Assembly: GCF_013283795.1 (NCBI RefSeq)
Contig: NZ_JABSOD010000008.1
Coordinates: 111,063 to 175,062 of the forward strand
DNA length: 64,000 nt
Reading direction: 5' to 3'
Origin: Rheinheimera lutimaris
Lineage (GTDB): Bacteria; Pseudomonadota; Gammaproteobacteria; Enterobacterales; Alteromonadaceae
Shown: piece by piece, positions 25,882-32,871 of the stretch
How positions within the stretch are numbered: position 1 is the stretch's first letter
Layout: every line of letters starts with the position of its first letter
The notes under the pieces: model-generated
Told to the model about the DNA's origin: nothing
The model's database searches: none
What the model saw: only the letters and a program-made list of their open reading frames with translations
Program-made: the position numbers and the translations under genes

Positions 25882-26822
25882 TACTCTAAGCTCCACTTCG
25901 GGACTGCAAATAACTTATGTAAAAACGCCAGCGTATCTTCGCTCCACTGAGTTTTTAACTTTTTAGATTTCATTTCTGCTCTGAGCATATCAGTTTCAAT
26001 TTGAGCTTGAGCTTCTGATAGCATCTGAGAAATATGACGGCCAAGTTGTATATGCTCATCAATCAACAGAAACAGAGTTGTTGCGAGTACGCCAACGGCC
26101 AATACGATTAAAAGTGGCCCAACAATTAAAGTTGCGGAGCCTCCTGCAATCAAGGACAGAAACCCCAGAGCTATCGCCGAGGCGGCTCCAGCATAAATAA
26201 CATCTGCCGCTACACCTCCCACAAAGTCATGCCAAGTTTTTTGATCATTTAGCAGCTGATCAACAGCATGAAAACCCACTGATAATACCAATGAAAGCAC
26301 AAAGCCTGTTCGAATCGATTTAACAGCATCTGTCTTACCTATACCCATTGACAGCACTTTGGGGTGGCTAGCCAGATAGCGGGTGCCGGTTAGATGCTGC
26401 CTCAGCGCTGGATAGCCTTTAATAATTACATAAGTACGGCCATGGAAATTTTTAATCTGGTATTTCGTCAGTATATTGCCGCCTTTACTTAAATCTTTTG
26501 CCAGCACGGCCAGTGCAGCAGCATCTACGGTTACAGGAATAGCAGACGTAAAAATTTTAACTTGGTCATCATAGCGGCGCCATAGCTGGCCTAACGCCGG
26601 ACTTTGAAGCACTAATTGCTCCATCCACGCCCGGATCTGTGCTGATTGCATACCTTGCTGGCGTTTAATATTTACCGCCAGTTCAAAAAACTCATTTTCG
26701 TTCATCACAAACATAGTGTGTGAATTGGCAGCTAATGCCTTGGCCAGCGCTTCTCTTTGCTGATTTTGCTGCGCTTGCTGGCGAATTTGGTTAGTACGTT
26801 GAATATCGTGCAGTGTTTTCAT
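25881..26822 (-). CDS. Membrane protein with glycine-rich hydrophobic hairpin, possible pore-forming toxin
   Basis: A 313-residue protein. The N-terminal ~190 residues are soluble, Gln-rich then mixed, with KNFHGRTYVIIKGYPALRQ and KVLSMGIGKTDAVKSIRTG. A hydrophobic block follows (about 195-275): LVLSVGFHAVDQLL, then GGVAADVIYAGAASAIALGFLSLIAGGSATLIVGPLLIVLAVGVL, with many Gly and Ala in a glycine-zipper pattern, and a charged C-terminal helix. There is no signal peptide. This layout is common in inner-membrane-acting effectors, but I cannot name a family. It is divergent from the methyltransferase-HNH operon. Confidence 0.7.
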   Translation of the reverse strand: MKTLHDIQRTNQIRQQAQQNQQREALAKALAANSHTMFVMNENEFFELAVNIKRQQGMQSAQIRAWMEQLVLQSPALGQLWRRYDDQVKIFTSAIPVTVDAAALAVLAKDLSKGGNILTKYQIKNFHGRTYVIIKGYPALRQHLTGTRYLASHPKVLSMGIGKTDAVKSIRTGFVLSLVLSVGFHAVDQLLNDQKTWHDFVGGVAADVIYAGAASAIALGFLSLIAGGSATLIVGPLLIVLAVGVLATTLFLLIDEHIQLGRHISQMLSEAQAQIETDMLRAEMKSKKLKTQWSEDTLAFLHKLFAVPKWSLE

Positions 26823-26915
26823 AAGAGGGCTTCATCCTTGAAAACCGGAAATATAACACAGTTTACATTTTAAGAACAATTCGCAACTCTGATGTTTACC
26901 CAACCAAGCGCGACT

Positions 26916-26931
26916 ATTCTGCGAACGCAGA
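26916..26931. promoter_or_regulatory. Inverted repeat in the divergent gap
   Basis: TTCTGCG-AA-CGCAGAA, a near-perfect palindrome between the membrane pair (minus) and the methyltransferase operon (plus). It could control either direction. It does not have CTG-N10-CAG spacing, so it is not a LexA box. Confidence 0.35.
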
Positions 26932-26947
26932 ACATATACAATGAGCC

Positions 26948-27003
26948 TGCATCTGCAATACTCAGATGCACTACTTTGAAATAGTAAAGAACACAGGTAG
27001 TAT
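26948..27003 (+). promoter_or_regulatory. Candidate promoter and operator of the methyltransferase-HNH operon
   Basis: A perfect 8-bp inverted repeat, TGCATCTG-N7-CAGATGCA (26948-26970), lies directly upstream of a plausible -35 TTGAAA (26976-26981) and -10 TAGTAT (26998-27003) with a 16-base spacer. The start of transcription would fall about 25 bases before the methyltransferase ATG at 27037. The repeat has no T-run and is placed like a regulator site. Confidence 0.45.
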
Positions 27004-27036
27004 CAAGGCGTTTGTAGCGACATCACGGCCAGATAA

Positions 27037-27633
27037 ATGTCATCTGAAACAATAGATTATTACAATCAGCATGCAGCGGAATATGTGCAGGCAACGGTTA
27101 ACGTCGATATGGCTGCACTGTATGCTGAGTTTCTGCCTATGGTTAAATCCGGTGGCCATATTCTGGATGCCGGTTGCGGCAGTGGCCGTGATGCTTATTA
27201 TTTTCAGCAGTTGGGCTTTACCGTCAGTGCTTTTGATGCCAGTACAGCAATGGCGAAAATTGCCAGTGAGCGTTTACAACAAACTGTTACAGTGCTTAGC
27301 TTTGAGCAACTGGATGAACCGGAAACCTTTGATGGCATTTGGTGTTGCGCCAGCTTACTGCATGTCGCCAGCAAAACCTTACCTGCTGTTTTCTCCCGGT
27401 TACAACGGGCGCTTAAACCAACGGCGGTGTTGTATGTGTCGTTTAAATATGGTGACTCAGAGCGTGAAGTAACCAGCCGACGTTTTACCGATATGAACGA
27501 GCAACAACTAACAGCACTGCTGGCAGATATACCAGGGCTAACACCTAAAAAAATCTGGTTAACCTGCGACCAGCGGCCAGAGCGTGACAACGAAAACTGG
27601 CTTAATGCATTACTGATAAAGGAAGCTGTTTAG
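27037..27633 (+). CDS. Class I SAM-dependent methyltransferase
   Basis: A 198-residue Rossmann methyltransferase. Motif I is ILDAGCGSGRDAYYF (about residues 41-55), the acidic end of strand 2 is VSAFDAS, and motif IV-like sequence is FDGIWCCASLLHV. It lacks a DPPY or PC motif, so it is not a standard DNA methylase; the sequence type is near TehB/ubiE-like small-molecule methylases. It is separated by 2 bases from the HNH-S24 gene, so the two are surely coupled. The substrate is unknown. Confidence 0.85.
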   Translation: MSSETIDYYNQHAAEYVQATVNVDMAALYAEFLPMVKSGGHILDAGCGSGRDAYYFQQLGFTVSAFDASTAMAKIASERLQQTVTVLSFEQLDEPETFDGIWCCASLLHVASKTLPAVFSRLQRALKPTAVLYVSFKYGDSEREVTSRRFTDMNEQQLTALLADIPGLTPKKIWLTCDQRPERDNENWLNALLIKEAV

Positions 27634-27635
27634 CT

Positions 27636-29165
27636 ATGGCTGGTATGCAACAGCAGCTCGACTTTATCGCTTATATCCAGCGCATGTTAAATGAAGGCGA
27701 CTTTAGCGCTACCTATAAGTTCGCCCTATTGCATGCTATTGCCGATATCTGCGTTGAACACCCATTGCAACAACCAGACAGCGAACTGGTTATTACATTG
27801 GATGAACTGGTAGATAAATTTATCCTGCTGTACTGGCATCATGCTGTGCCTTTTACCGCCGGCAGTAACGGCGATGCCGCGCTGCTAAAACAAAACACTG
27901 GTAAACAATCCAAAGTGATCAGTGTGTTGTACGAATGTCAGCAAAATAATATTCGAAATATCCGCCAGTTAAAACAAAGCCAATACTGGTCCGAGATTTA
28001 TCGCGCTACGCTGGCAACATTAAAAGATGGCCCCCTATGGCGCTTGCAGATCTTGTCTAAGCAAGCAGAGTGTTTTTTATATCTGCATACCAATAGCAGC
28101 AAGTTTATTACGCTGAATTCAGGTATCGCTTATTCGTTTCGTCGCTTTTATGATCTGGTAGTGTACCTGGCAAAAAATGCCTGGCTGCAGAAAATTCAAA
28201 GCATTAAAGACAACCAACAGCTGATAGGCCCGCAAAGCCAGTTGCAGCAGTTTTTATTTGGTGTCGATCGTAATGCATTGAATAAAGCGCGGCCGGTACT
28301 GATTGAAATTCAGCGTGGTCAATGTTTTTACTGCAATAAACCGCTAAACAATAACAGCGCCGATGTTGATCACTTTATTCCGTTTGCCCGCTACTCCACC
28401 GACCTGGGCCACAACTTTGTTGCTGCCCACAGCGCTTGTAACAACAGCAAACGAGATCATTTAGCAGCGCAGCGACATCGTGACAACTGGCAACAGCAAA
28501 ATCTGGTAGAGCACACTGCGGTACTAAGTTCTGAGCTGGCAGCGTACTTTTACTGTGATGCCGAAAAATCACGCGCAGTAAGTGACTGGGCTTACAGTGT
28601 TGCACAGGCCAACGGCGCTAAATTGTGGCTAAGCAAAGATGAGTTTGTGTATGCTGGTACCACTACCACAGTAGTAGCTAAACCGTTGATACTGCACATT
28701 AATGCACTTGCCGCCAATGATCAGGTCGCAACGGAACAGGCCGCCGACAGCCTGTTGCTACCCTATTTTCCTGACATTAAAATTGCCTGCGGCCATTTTA
28801 AAACCGGCGATGCCGGTAATGCCGAACACGTTGCAGCCCCAATTGGGTTTGGCACGCTTAACCCGGAAAAACACTTCTTAGCCCACGCCAGCGGCAACTC
28901 AATGAACGGAGGCAAGAACCCTATATTAGACGGCCAACTGCTTTTGCTGGAGCTGATTAGCCCGACCAGCGCAGGCTCTTTGCAAAACTGCACTGTTGCC
29001 ATAGAACGTCAGGATGCAAGTGGCGACAACCAATATCTACTGCGTGATGTTAAAAAGGTCGCTGACGGGCAATACCTGTTAATAGCTAAAAACACGGATT
29101 ATCCGCCACTTGCAGCCGATGAAACCATGCGAACTTTCGCCAGGCTAAAAGGCATCGTTGAATAA
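27636..29165 (+). CDS. HNH endonuclease with C-terminal LexA/S24-like domain
   Basis: A 509-residue protein. Residues 1-225 are helical and unassigned. An HNH nuclease follows: C230-x2-C233, D245-H246 (VDHFIPF) and H265-x2-C268-N-N-x-K. The last ~150 residues look like an S24/LexA signal-peptidase fold: ASGNSMNGGKNP with candidate nucleophile S422, then DGQLLLLE, and a lysine pair K473/K474 at the place of the catalytic Lys. No helix-turn-helix is evident. It lies 2 bases after a methyltransferase gene. The pairing suggests a nuclease kept in check by self-processing or a DNA-damage-type signal; anti-phage defence is inferred, not shown. Confidence 0.8.
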   Translation: MAGMQQQLDFIAYIQRMLNEGDFSATYKFALLHAIADICVEHPLQQPDSELVITLDELVDKFILLYWHHAVPFTAGSNGDAALLKQNTGKQSKVISVLYECQQNNIRNIRQLKQSQYWSEIYRATLATLKDGPLWRLQILSKQAECFLYLHTNSSKFITLNSGIAYSFRRFYDLVVYLAKNAWLQKIQSIKDNQQLIGPQSQLQQFLFGVDRNALNKARPVLIEIQRGQCFYCNKPLNNNSADVDHFIPFARYSTDLGHNFVAAHSACNNSKRDHLAAQRHRDNWQQQNLVEHTAVLSSELAAYFYCDAEKSRAVSDWAYSVAQANGAKLWLSKDEFVYAGTTTTVVAKPLILHINALAANDQVATEQAADSLLLPYFPDIKIACGHFKTGDAGNAEHVAAPIGFGTLNPEKHFLAHASGNSMNGGKNPILDGQLLLLELISPTSAGSLQNCTVAIERQDASGDNQYLLRDVKKVADGQYLLIAKNTDYPPLAADETMRTFARLKGIVE

Positions 29166-29217
29166 CCCCAACACCCTCCCCCCAATTTAGTTATAATCCT
29201 CAGCTTTGGACGCTACT

Positions 29218-30012
29218 ATGCCAACTGATACCGATTACAACCTGCTGGTACCCACCCGTAGCAACCACTTTAACACCTGCTATTACTGCGGTTGCATTGC
29301 CGCTACGCATGACTATGCGCCGCCGCAACAGTACCTGGAGTTTTACCTGGCCACCCGCGAGGCCAGTGAGTTTTTAAAAATACCCAGCTGCAATGAGTGC
29401 CATGAACTGCTGAAAACCTGCAAGGCCGGCACCTTGGATGAGCGGCACAAATTTGCCAAAACCAAACTGGCTAAAAAGTATGCCAAAGCGCTGAGCATTT
29501 ATGACATGTGGACGGTGGAAGAGTTGGAAGGGCTGGATTTTAGCCTGCGCCACAGTATTGAAGCGGGCTTAAAGCTGGGCGCGGAAACTACCGAGCGGCT
29601 TAACTTTTTTGGTTTTGACTATGAAGCCGGTGGTGTTAGCCAACAGGTGCACGATAGCGCCCCGCTGCACTTTGACGTGTTTGGCGAAAGCTTTGATAGC
29701 TTTCGTGAGGCGCTGGATTTTGCCAGTAAAGCCTACCGCATACCGAAAAACGCCTTAAAAGAAGCCTTTGCTGATAACGGCAACAGCTTTGAGCAGGCGA
29801 TTAACACCATACACCAGCAAGCGGCAGAGAAAGAATTTAACCAGCAGCTAAAACAGCAGTGCGCGGCCTTTGCCAAACAGCATAAACAAGCGGTAATTTT
29901 TGTGCACAAACAGGTAGAGCGCTACCTGAGTGAAAACATTGATATGACCATAACCGAAGCACTGCAGCATTTATATGACACCCGGGTAAAACCGGCCGCC
30001 GCCAGGCGTTAA
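29218..30012 (+). CDS. Zinc-finger (degenerate HNH-like) protein of unknown function
   Basis: A 264-residue protein; the ATG at 29218 is preferred over a TTG 12 bases earlier. Near the N-terminus C21-x2-C24, H31-D32 and C58-x2-C61 form an HNH-like zinc ribbon (CYYCGC, ATHDYAPP, CNECHELL), but the final Asn of the HNH motif is His and the histidines are atypical, so nuclease activity is doubtful. The rest is helical and charged, with Lys/Gln-rich C-terminal helices. It follows the HNH-S24 gene by 52 bases in the same direction and may belong to the same accessory group. Confidence 0.7.
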   Translation: MPTDTDYNLLVPTRSNHFNTCYYCGCIAATHDYAPPQQYLEFYLATREASEFLKIPSCNECHELLKTCKAGTLDERHKFAKTKLAKKYAKALSIYDMWTVEELEGLDFSLRHSIEAGLKLGAETTERLNFFGFDYEAGGVSQQVHDSAPLHFDVFGESFDSFREALDFASKAYRIPKNALKEAFADNGNSFEQAINTIHQQAAEKEFNQQLKQQCAAFAKQHKQAVIFVHKQVERYLSENIDMTITEALQHLYDTRVKPAAARR

Positions 30013-30047
30013 ACTTAAGCCTTAACCGCGCAGGGTTTAGCAAGCCA

Positions 30048-30153
30048 ATTATTTGTCTAATATGTCAGACAAATAATTGTCTTTCTAGCAAAATTGCGCC
30101 TTATGTTAGACAAAAAATTGTCCTTTCTGGCTTTTTGTACGCTATATTAGACA
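30048..30153. promoter_or_regulatory. Operator array of the hip locus, 41-bp period
   Basis: A strong palindrome, ATTATTTGTCT-N8-AGACAAATAAT (30048-30077), is followed by two more copies of its right half: TATGTTAGACAA (from 30102) and TATATTAGACA (from 30143). The TAT..AGACA starts are at 30061, 30102 and 30143, exactly 41 bases apart, about four helical turns. ATTGTCT/ATTGTCC half-sites lie 15 bases after the first two. This is the expected place for HipB-type repressor binding; the last copy overlaps a TATATT -10-like sequence. Confidence 0.65.
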
Positions 30154-30178
30154 GAACCGCAGCAACTGAAAAACATTT

Positions 30179-31498
30179 ATGCAGCTTACTTTGCAAGCTT
30201 TTAATGATGGCCACTGGCAGGATGCTTTTGTTATTACCATCGCCTCCCCGGAGGCAGGTAAACATAGCAGGGTATCTTTGCAGGCCCGGACAACATATGC
30301 CGCAGCTTATTTTGATGAAACGGGCTCACGTAGTTTTTCGGCAATGTACCCGGTTAACCCTATGGACGTGTACAGCTTTACCAGTTGGCCCGGCGTGTTT
30401 GAAGATATTATGCCGATGGGCTACGCCCGCGCGCTGTGGCTGGATATGCTGGGCCTGCAGCAACAGCCGGTTGCCATGCAGGATATCACCTTATTGCAAG
30501 CCGGTACCATTGCACCTGTGGGTAACTTGCGCCTGAAAGAGTCTGTTGAAATGGCCGCAGTGCAACAGGTAACTGCACTGCAGCAAATGCGCTTTGAACA
30601 ACAGCAGGTAGTAGAGCGCAACCATGACTTTCTAAACTATGCCAGGCAGCGCGGCGCAGTGTCGGGCGGCGCAACAGGTGCCGGTGGTGCTGCACCTAAA
30701 TTGTTGGTCAGGCTAACCCCGCAGCGCGAGGTGTGGATAGACACCCTGCAAAACGATAACAGTGCAGATGAGCACTATCTGGTGAAGTTTCCACGCGGTA
30801 ACACTGCGATAGACCAGGATATTTTGCGCACGGAATACCACTACTACTGTGAATTGGCAGAGCTGGGGTTCGCCAGCATGGACGTTACCAAACTGCAGCT
30901 ACACGAAGGTAGCAAGCAGCCCTCGCTTTGGTTACCGCGCTTTGACAGGGCGTTTATTGCCGGTGCTGTACAACGTTATGGTGTTGAGTCTGTGTTCTCG
31001 CTGTTAAATAAACCCGCTGGCAGCCACTTGAAACATGAAGAGGTATTAAAAGCGCTTACACAAGTGGTTAATAGCCAAACTACGGCAGAATTAACCGCAG
31101 AATACCTGAAGCGTGATTTGTTAAACATCGTATTTGGTAACTCTGATAACCATGGCCGCAATATGGCGGTGCTAAAACATGCGGCGGTGGTATCACTGGC
31201 CCCTATTTATGACTTTGCCCCAATGAAGGCAGACCCGGAAGTGGTTATGCGTACAACCCATTGGAGCAACACATTTGAGCGCGGTGGAGATATTGACTGG
31301 CTGGAGTTATGTGACAGCCTGGCCTGTTATGGTGAACCTGAATTGTTTAAAACTGAATTACGCCAATTGGCCGCCAAACTACAACACTTAGCCGGGCGCT
31401 TAACCAAGCGCGGCGTACCGGCCAGTATCATGCAGATGCCGGTGATGGGCTTTGCTTATCTGGAAACCAGGCTGCAAAAGTGGGGATTATTAGCATGA
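30179..31498 (+). CDS. hipA: HipA-like serine/threonine kinase toxin
   Basis: A 439-residue HipA family kinase. The N-terminal subdomain (residues 1-115) precedes the kinase fold with a Gly-rich loop (GAVSGGATGAGGAAPKLLV, about 160-178). The catalytic Asp is D323 in FGNSDNHGRN and the metal-binding Asp is D345 in IYDFAPM. HipA of E. coli phosphorylates glutamyl-tRNA synthetase and causes growth arrest; related HipA proteins hit other targets, so the target here is not known. Unlike the classical hipBA order, the toxin gene comes first and the antitoxin follows with an ATGA overlap. Confidence 0.92.
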   Translation: MQLTLQAFNDGHWQDAFVITIASPEAGKHSRVSLQARTTYAAAYFDETGSRSFSAMYPVNPMDVYSFTSWPGVFEDIMPMGYARALWLDMLGLQQQPVAMQDITLLQAGTIAPVGNLRLKESVEMAAVQQVTALQQMRFEQQQVVERNHDFLNYARQRGAVSGGATGAGGAAPKLLVRLTPQREVWIDTLQNDNSADEHYLVKFPRGNTAIDQDILRTEYHYYCELAELGFASMDVTKLQLHEGSKQPSLWLPRFDRAFIAGAVQRYGVESVFSLLNKPAGSHLKHEEVLKALTQVVNSQTTAELTAEYLKRDLLNIVFGNSDNHGRNMAVLKHAAVVSLAPIYDFAPMKADPEVVMRTTHWSNTFERGGDIDWLELCDSLACYGEPELFKTELRQLAAKLQHLAGRLTKRGVPASIMQMPVMGFAYLETRLQKWGLLA

Positions 31499-31821
31499 CA
31501 CAACAAAAACGCCGGACGGACGCGGTGCCGGATCGCTTTGAACTAAAGCAACGTCTGGTGCAGCAAATGTTGTCGGGCAACACAACTCTGGGCCAGATTG
31601 GTAAAGCCTTACGCACCGGAGGCTTGCAGATGTCACAAACCGAAGTTTGCAAACTTACCGGTTTGAGCCGCCAGGTTGTCAGCGATATAGAAAACGATAA
31701 TGGCAACCCGCGGTTAGATAATTTACGCAGCTATTTTAAATTGCTCGGATTAGAACTGGCGGTGCTGCCACGCCAACGCACTGAACTGGATAGCTTGCTT
31801 AAGCCCTATACTGAGGTTTAA
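31495..31821 (+). CDS. hipB: HipB-like XRE-family antitoxin
   Basis: A 108-residue protein starting at the ATG that overlaps the hipA stop (31495-31498). An XRE helix-turn-helix is at about residues 47-85 (MSQTEVCKLTGLSRQVVSDIENDNGNPRLDNL). The ~40-residue N-terminal extension is unusual; classical HipB starts close to its HTH. It should neutralise HipA and bind the operator array at 30048-30153. The gene overlaps the end of the convergent gene by 23 bases. Confidence 0.88.
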   Translation: MTQQKRRTDAVPDRFELKQRLVQQMLSGNTTLGQIGKALRTGGLQMSQTEVCKLTGLSRQVVSDIENDNGNPRLDNLRSYFKLLGLELAVLPRQRTELDSLLKPYTEV

Positions 31822-32422
31822 CCACAAAGCCGCGGGCGCCTAAATCCAGCGCCAGCGCGCGCAGTTCGCTTTGCTGTGCTACCGGCGCATAGGCAAAGCA
31901 GGTGACCTGTAAGCCCGCATCGCTGGCGCTGTGGATAAACTGGCACACCTCGCTAAAACCCAATTGTGTTGGCTTAACCGCCTGCTGATACGCCGGCGGA
32001 TTGCTGGCCGGCAGGTAAATTTCCAGTTTTTCTACTTCCAGCGCTATAAGCTGTTGGCATAATGCCGTGGCCTCGCCGGGTGCCACCAGACCATAACTGA
32101 CTAAGGTTACCGGCACGCCATGGCGTTTGGCTTTGAACGCCGGTAAAAACTCCGCCAGCAAGTCCATGTGTAGCAGCGGATCGCCGATACCGGCGATGGC
32201 CAGGCCCTGCAGCTCAAACTCGGTAGAGGCGCCTTGCTCGTAACCGGCCTTATAGGCCTGCTCTGCTGCATCCAGTAATTGCTGTGCTGTCGGTGCCGGC
32301 ATAAGTTGCGCCGCCAAAGCACTGTTGCCGGCCAGCTGCAGCAAGGATTGCGCCGCCGGTAAATGGCTACCGCAGTGCAGAGTTAAACGCTGCTGATCAA
32401 AATAATGGTAAGACGATGACAT
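31799..32422 (-). CDS. Radical-SAM-like protein lacking the cluster-binding cysteines
   Basis: A 207-residue protein with start ATG at 32422 chosen for its GGAG ribosome site. The middle resembles the TIM-barrel core of TatD-associated radical SAM proteins: LAIAGIGDPLLHMDLLAEFLP (compare G-x-GEPLLR), VTLVSYGL (compare TNGL), KLEIYLPASNPPAYQQAVKP. The N-terminal CxxxCxxC motif is absent and the first ~70 residues are different, so it cannot bind the usual 4Fe-4S cluster. It may be a non-catalytic relative or a reduced gene. It converges with hipB with a 23-base overlap. Confidence 0.7.
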   Translation of the reverse strand: MSSSYHYFDQQRLTLHCGSHLPAAQSLLQLAGNSALAAQLMPAPTAQQLLDAAEQAYKAGYEQGASTEFELQGLAIAGIGDPLLHMDLLAEFLPAFKAKRHGVPVTLVSYGLVAPGEATALCQQLIALEVEKLEIYLPASNPPAYQQAVKPTQLGFSEVCQFIHSASDAGLQVTCFAYAPVAQQSELRALALDLGARGFVVKPQYRA

Positions 32423-32605
32423 TGAGCTGCTCCACAAAAAGCCTGAGCAGAAAGTATCACATGCCGGTTTTACTGTCTTGTTGCAACGGCATTGACCTGT
32501 TGCACGATATATTGACGCAGCGCAAGTTTTAGCGCGATAACCTTAGCAGCGGCCATCAAAGCCGGACTATCATAAATAAGGTTACGCTAATTTATGGAGT
32601 GAGTG

Positions 32606-32791
32606 ATGCAAGCAAACGTAGGTGGTATTGATAAAGGGTTGCGTATTATTGCCGGTATGACATTAATGACGCTGGCCGCAACCGGCACCATAGGTGTATG
32701 GGGCTGGCTGGGCATAGTGCCGCTGTTGACCGGATTATTTAACTTTTGCCCGCTGTACAGCTTGCTGGGGATTAAAACCTGTAAGGTGTAA
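32606..32791 (+). CDS. DUF2892 inner-membrane protein (YgaP-like)
   Basis: A 61-residue membrane protein. The start ATG at 32606 has GGAG 7 bases upstream. The sequence NVGGIDKGLRIIAGMTLM, WGWLGIVPLLTGLFNFCPLYSLLGI is characteristic of DUF2892, two membrane helices with a FCPLY turn. This domain occurs alone or fused to rhodanese as in YgaP. It stands alone here before a bidirectional terminator. Confidence 0.88.
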   Translation: MQANVGGIDKGLRIIAGMTLMTLAATGTIGVWGWLGIVPLLTGLFNFCPLYSLLGIKTCKV

Positions 32792-32819
32792 CACAACAGC
32801 CGCCATAGCGGCATAACCC

Positions 32820-32863
32820 TAAAAGCTAAACCAACCGACAGCTACGGTTGTGTTTAGCTTTTT
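32820..32863. terminator. Bidirectional terminator
   Basis: AAAAGCTAAAC/GTTTAGCTTTT stem with an inner CAACC/GGTTG stem, flanked by A- and T-runs on both sides. It serves the DUF2892 gene (plus) and the DUF885 gene (minus). Confidence 0.8.
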
Positions 32864-32871
32864 AGTTAATG

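Noticed and set aside
26948-26970. Palindrome as a LexA (SOS) box
   Set aside because: The CTG and CAG are 7 bases apart, not 10, and the flanks do not fit, despite the nearby S24-like domain.
29206-29217. TTG start for the zinc-finger protein at 29218
   Set aside because: An ATG follows after 12 bases and the added residues (MDAT) are not convincing.
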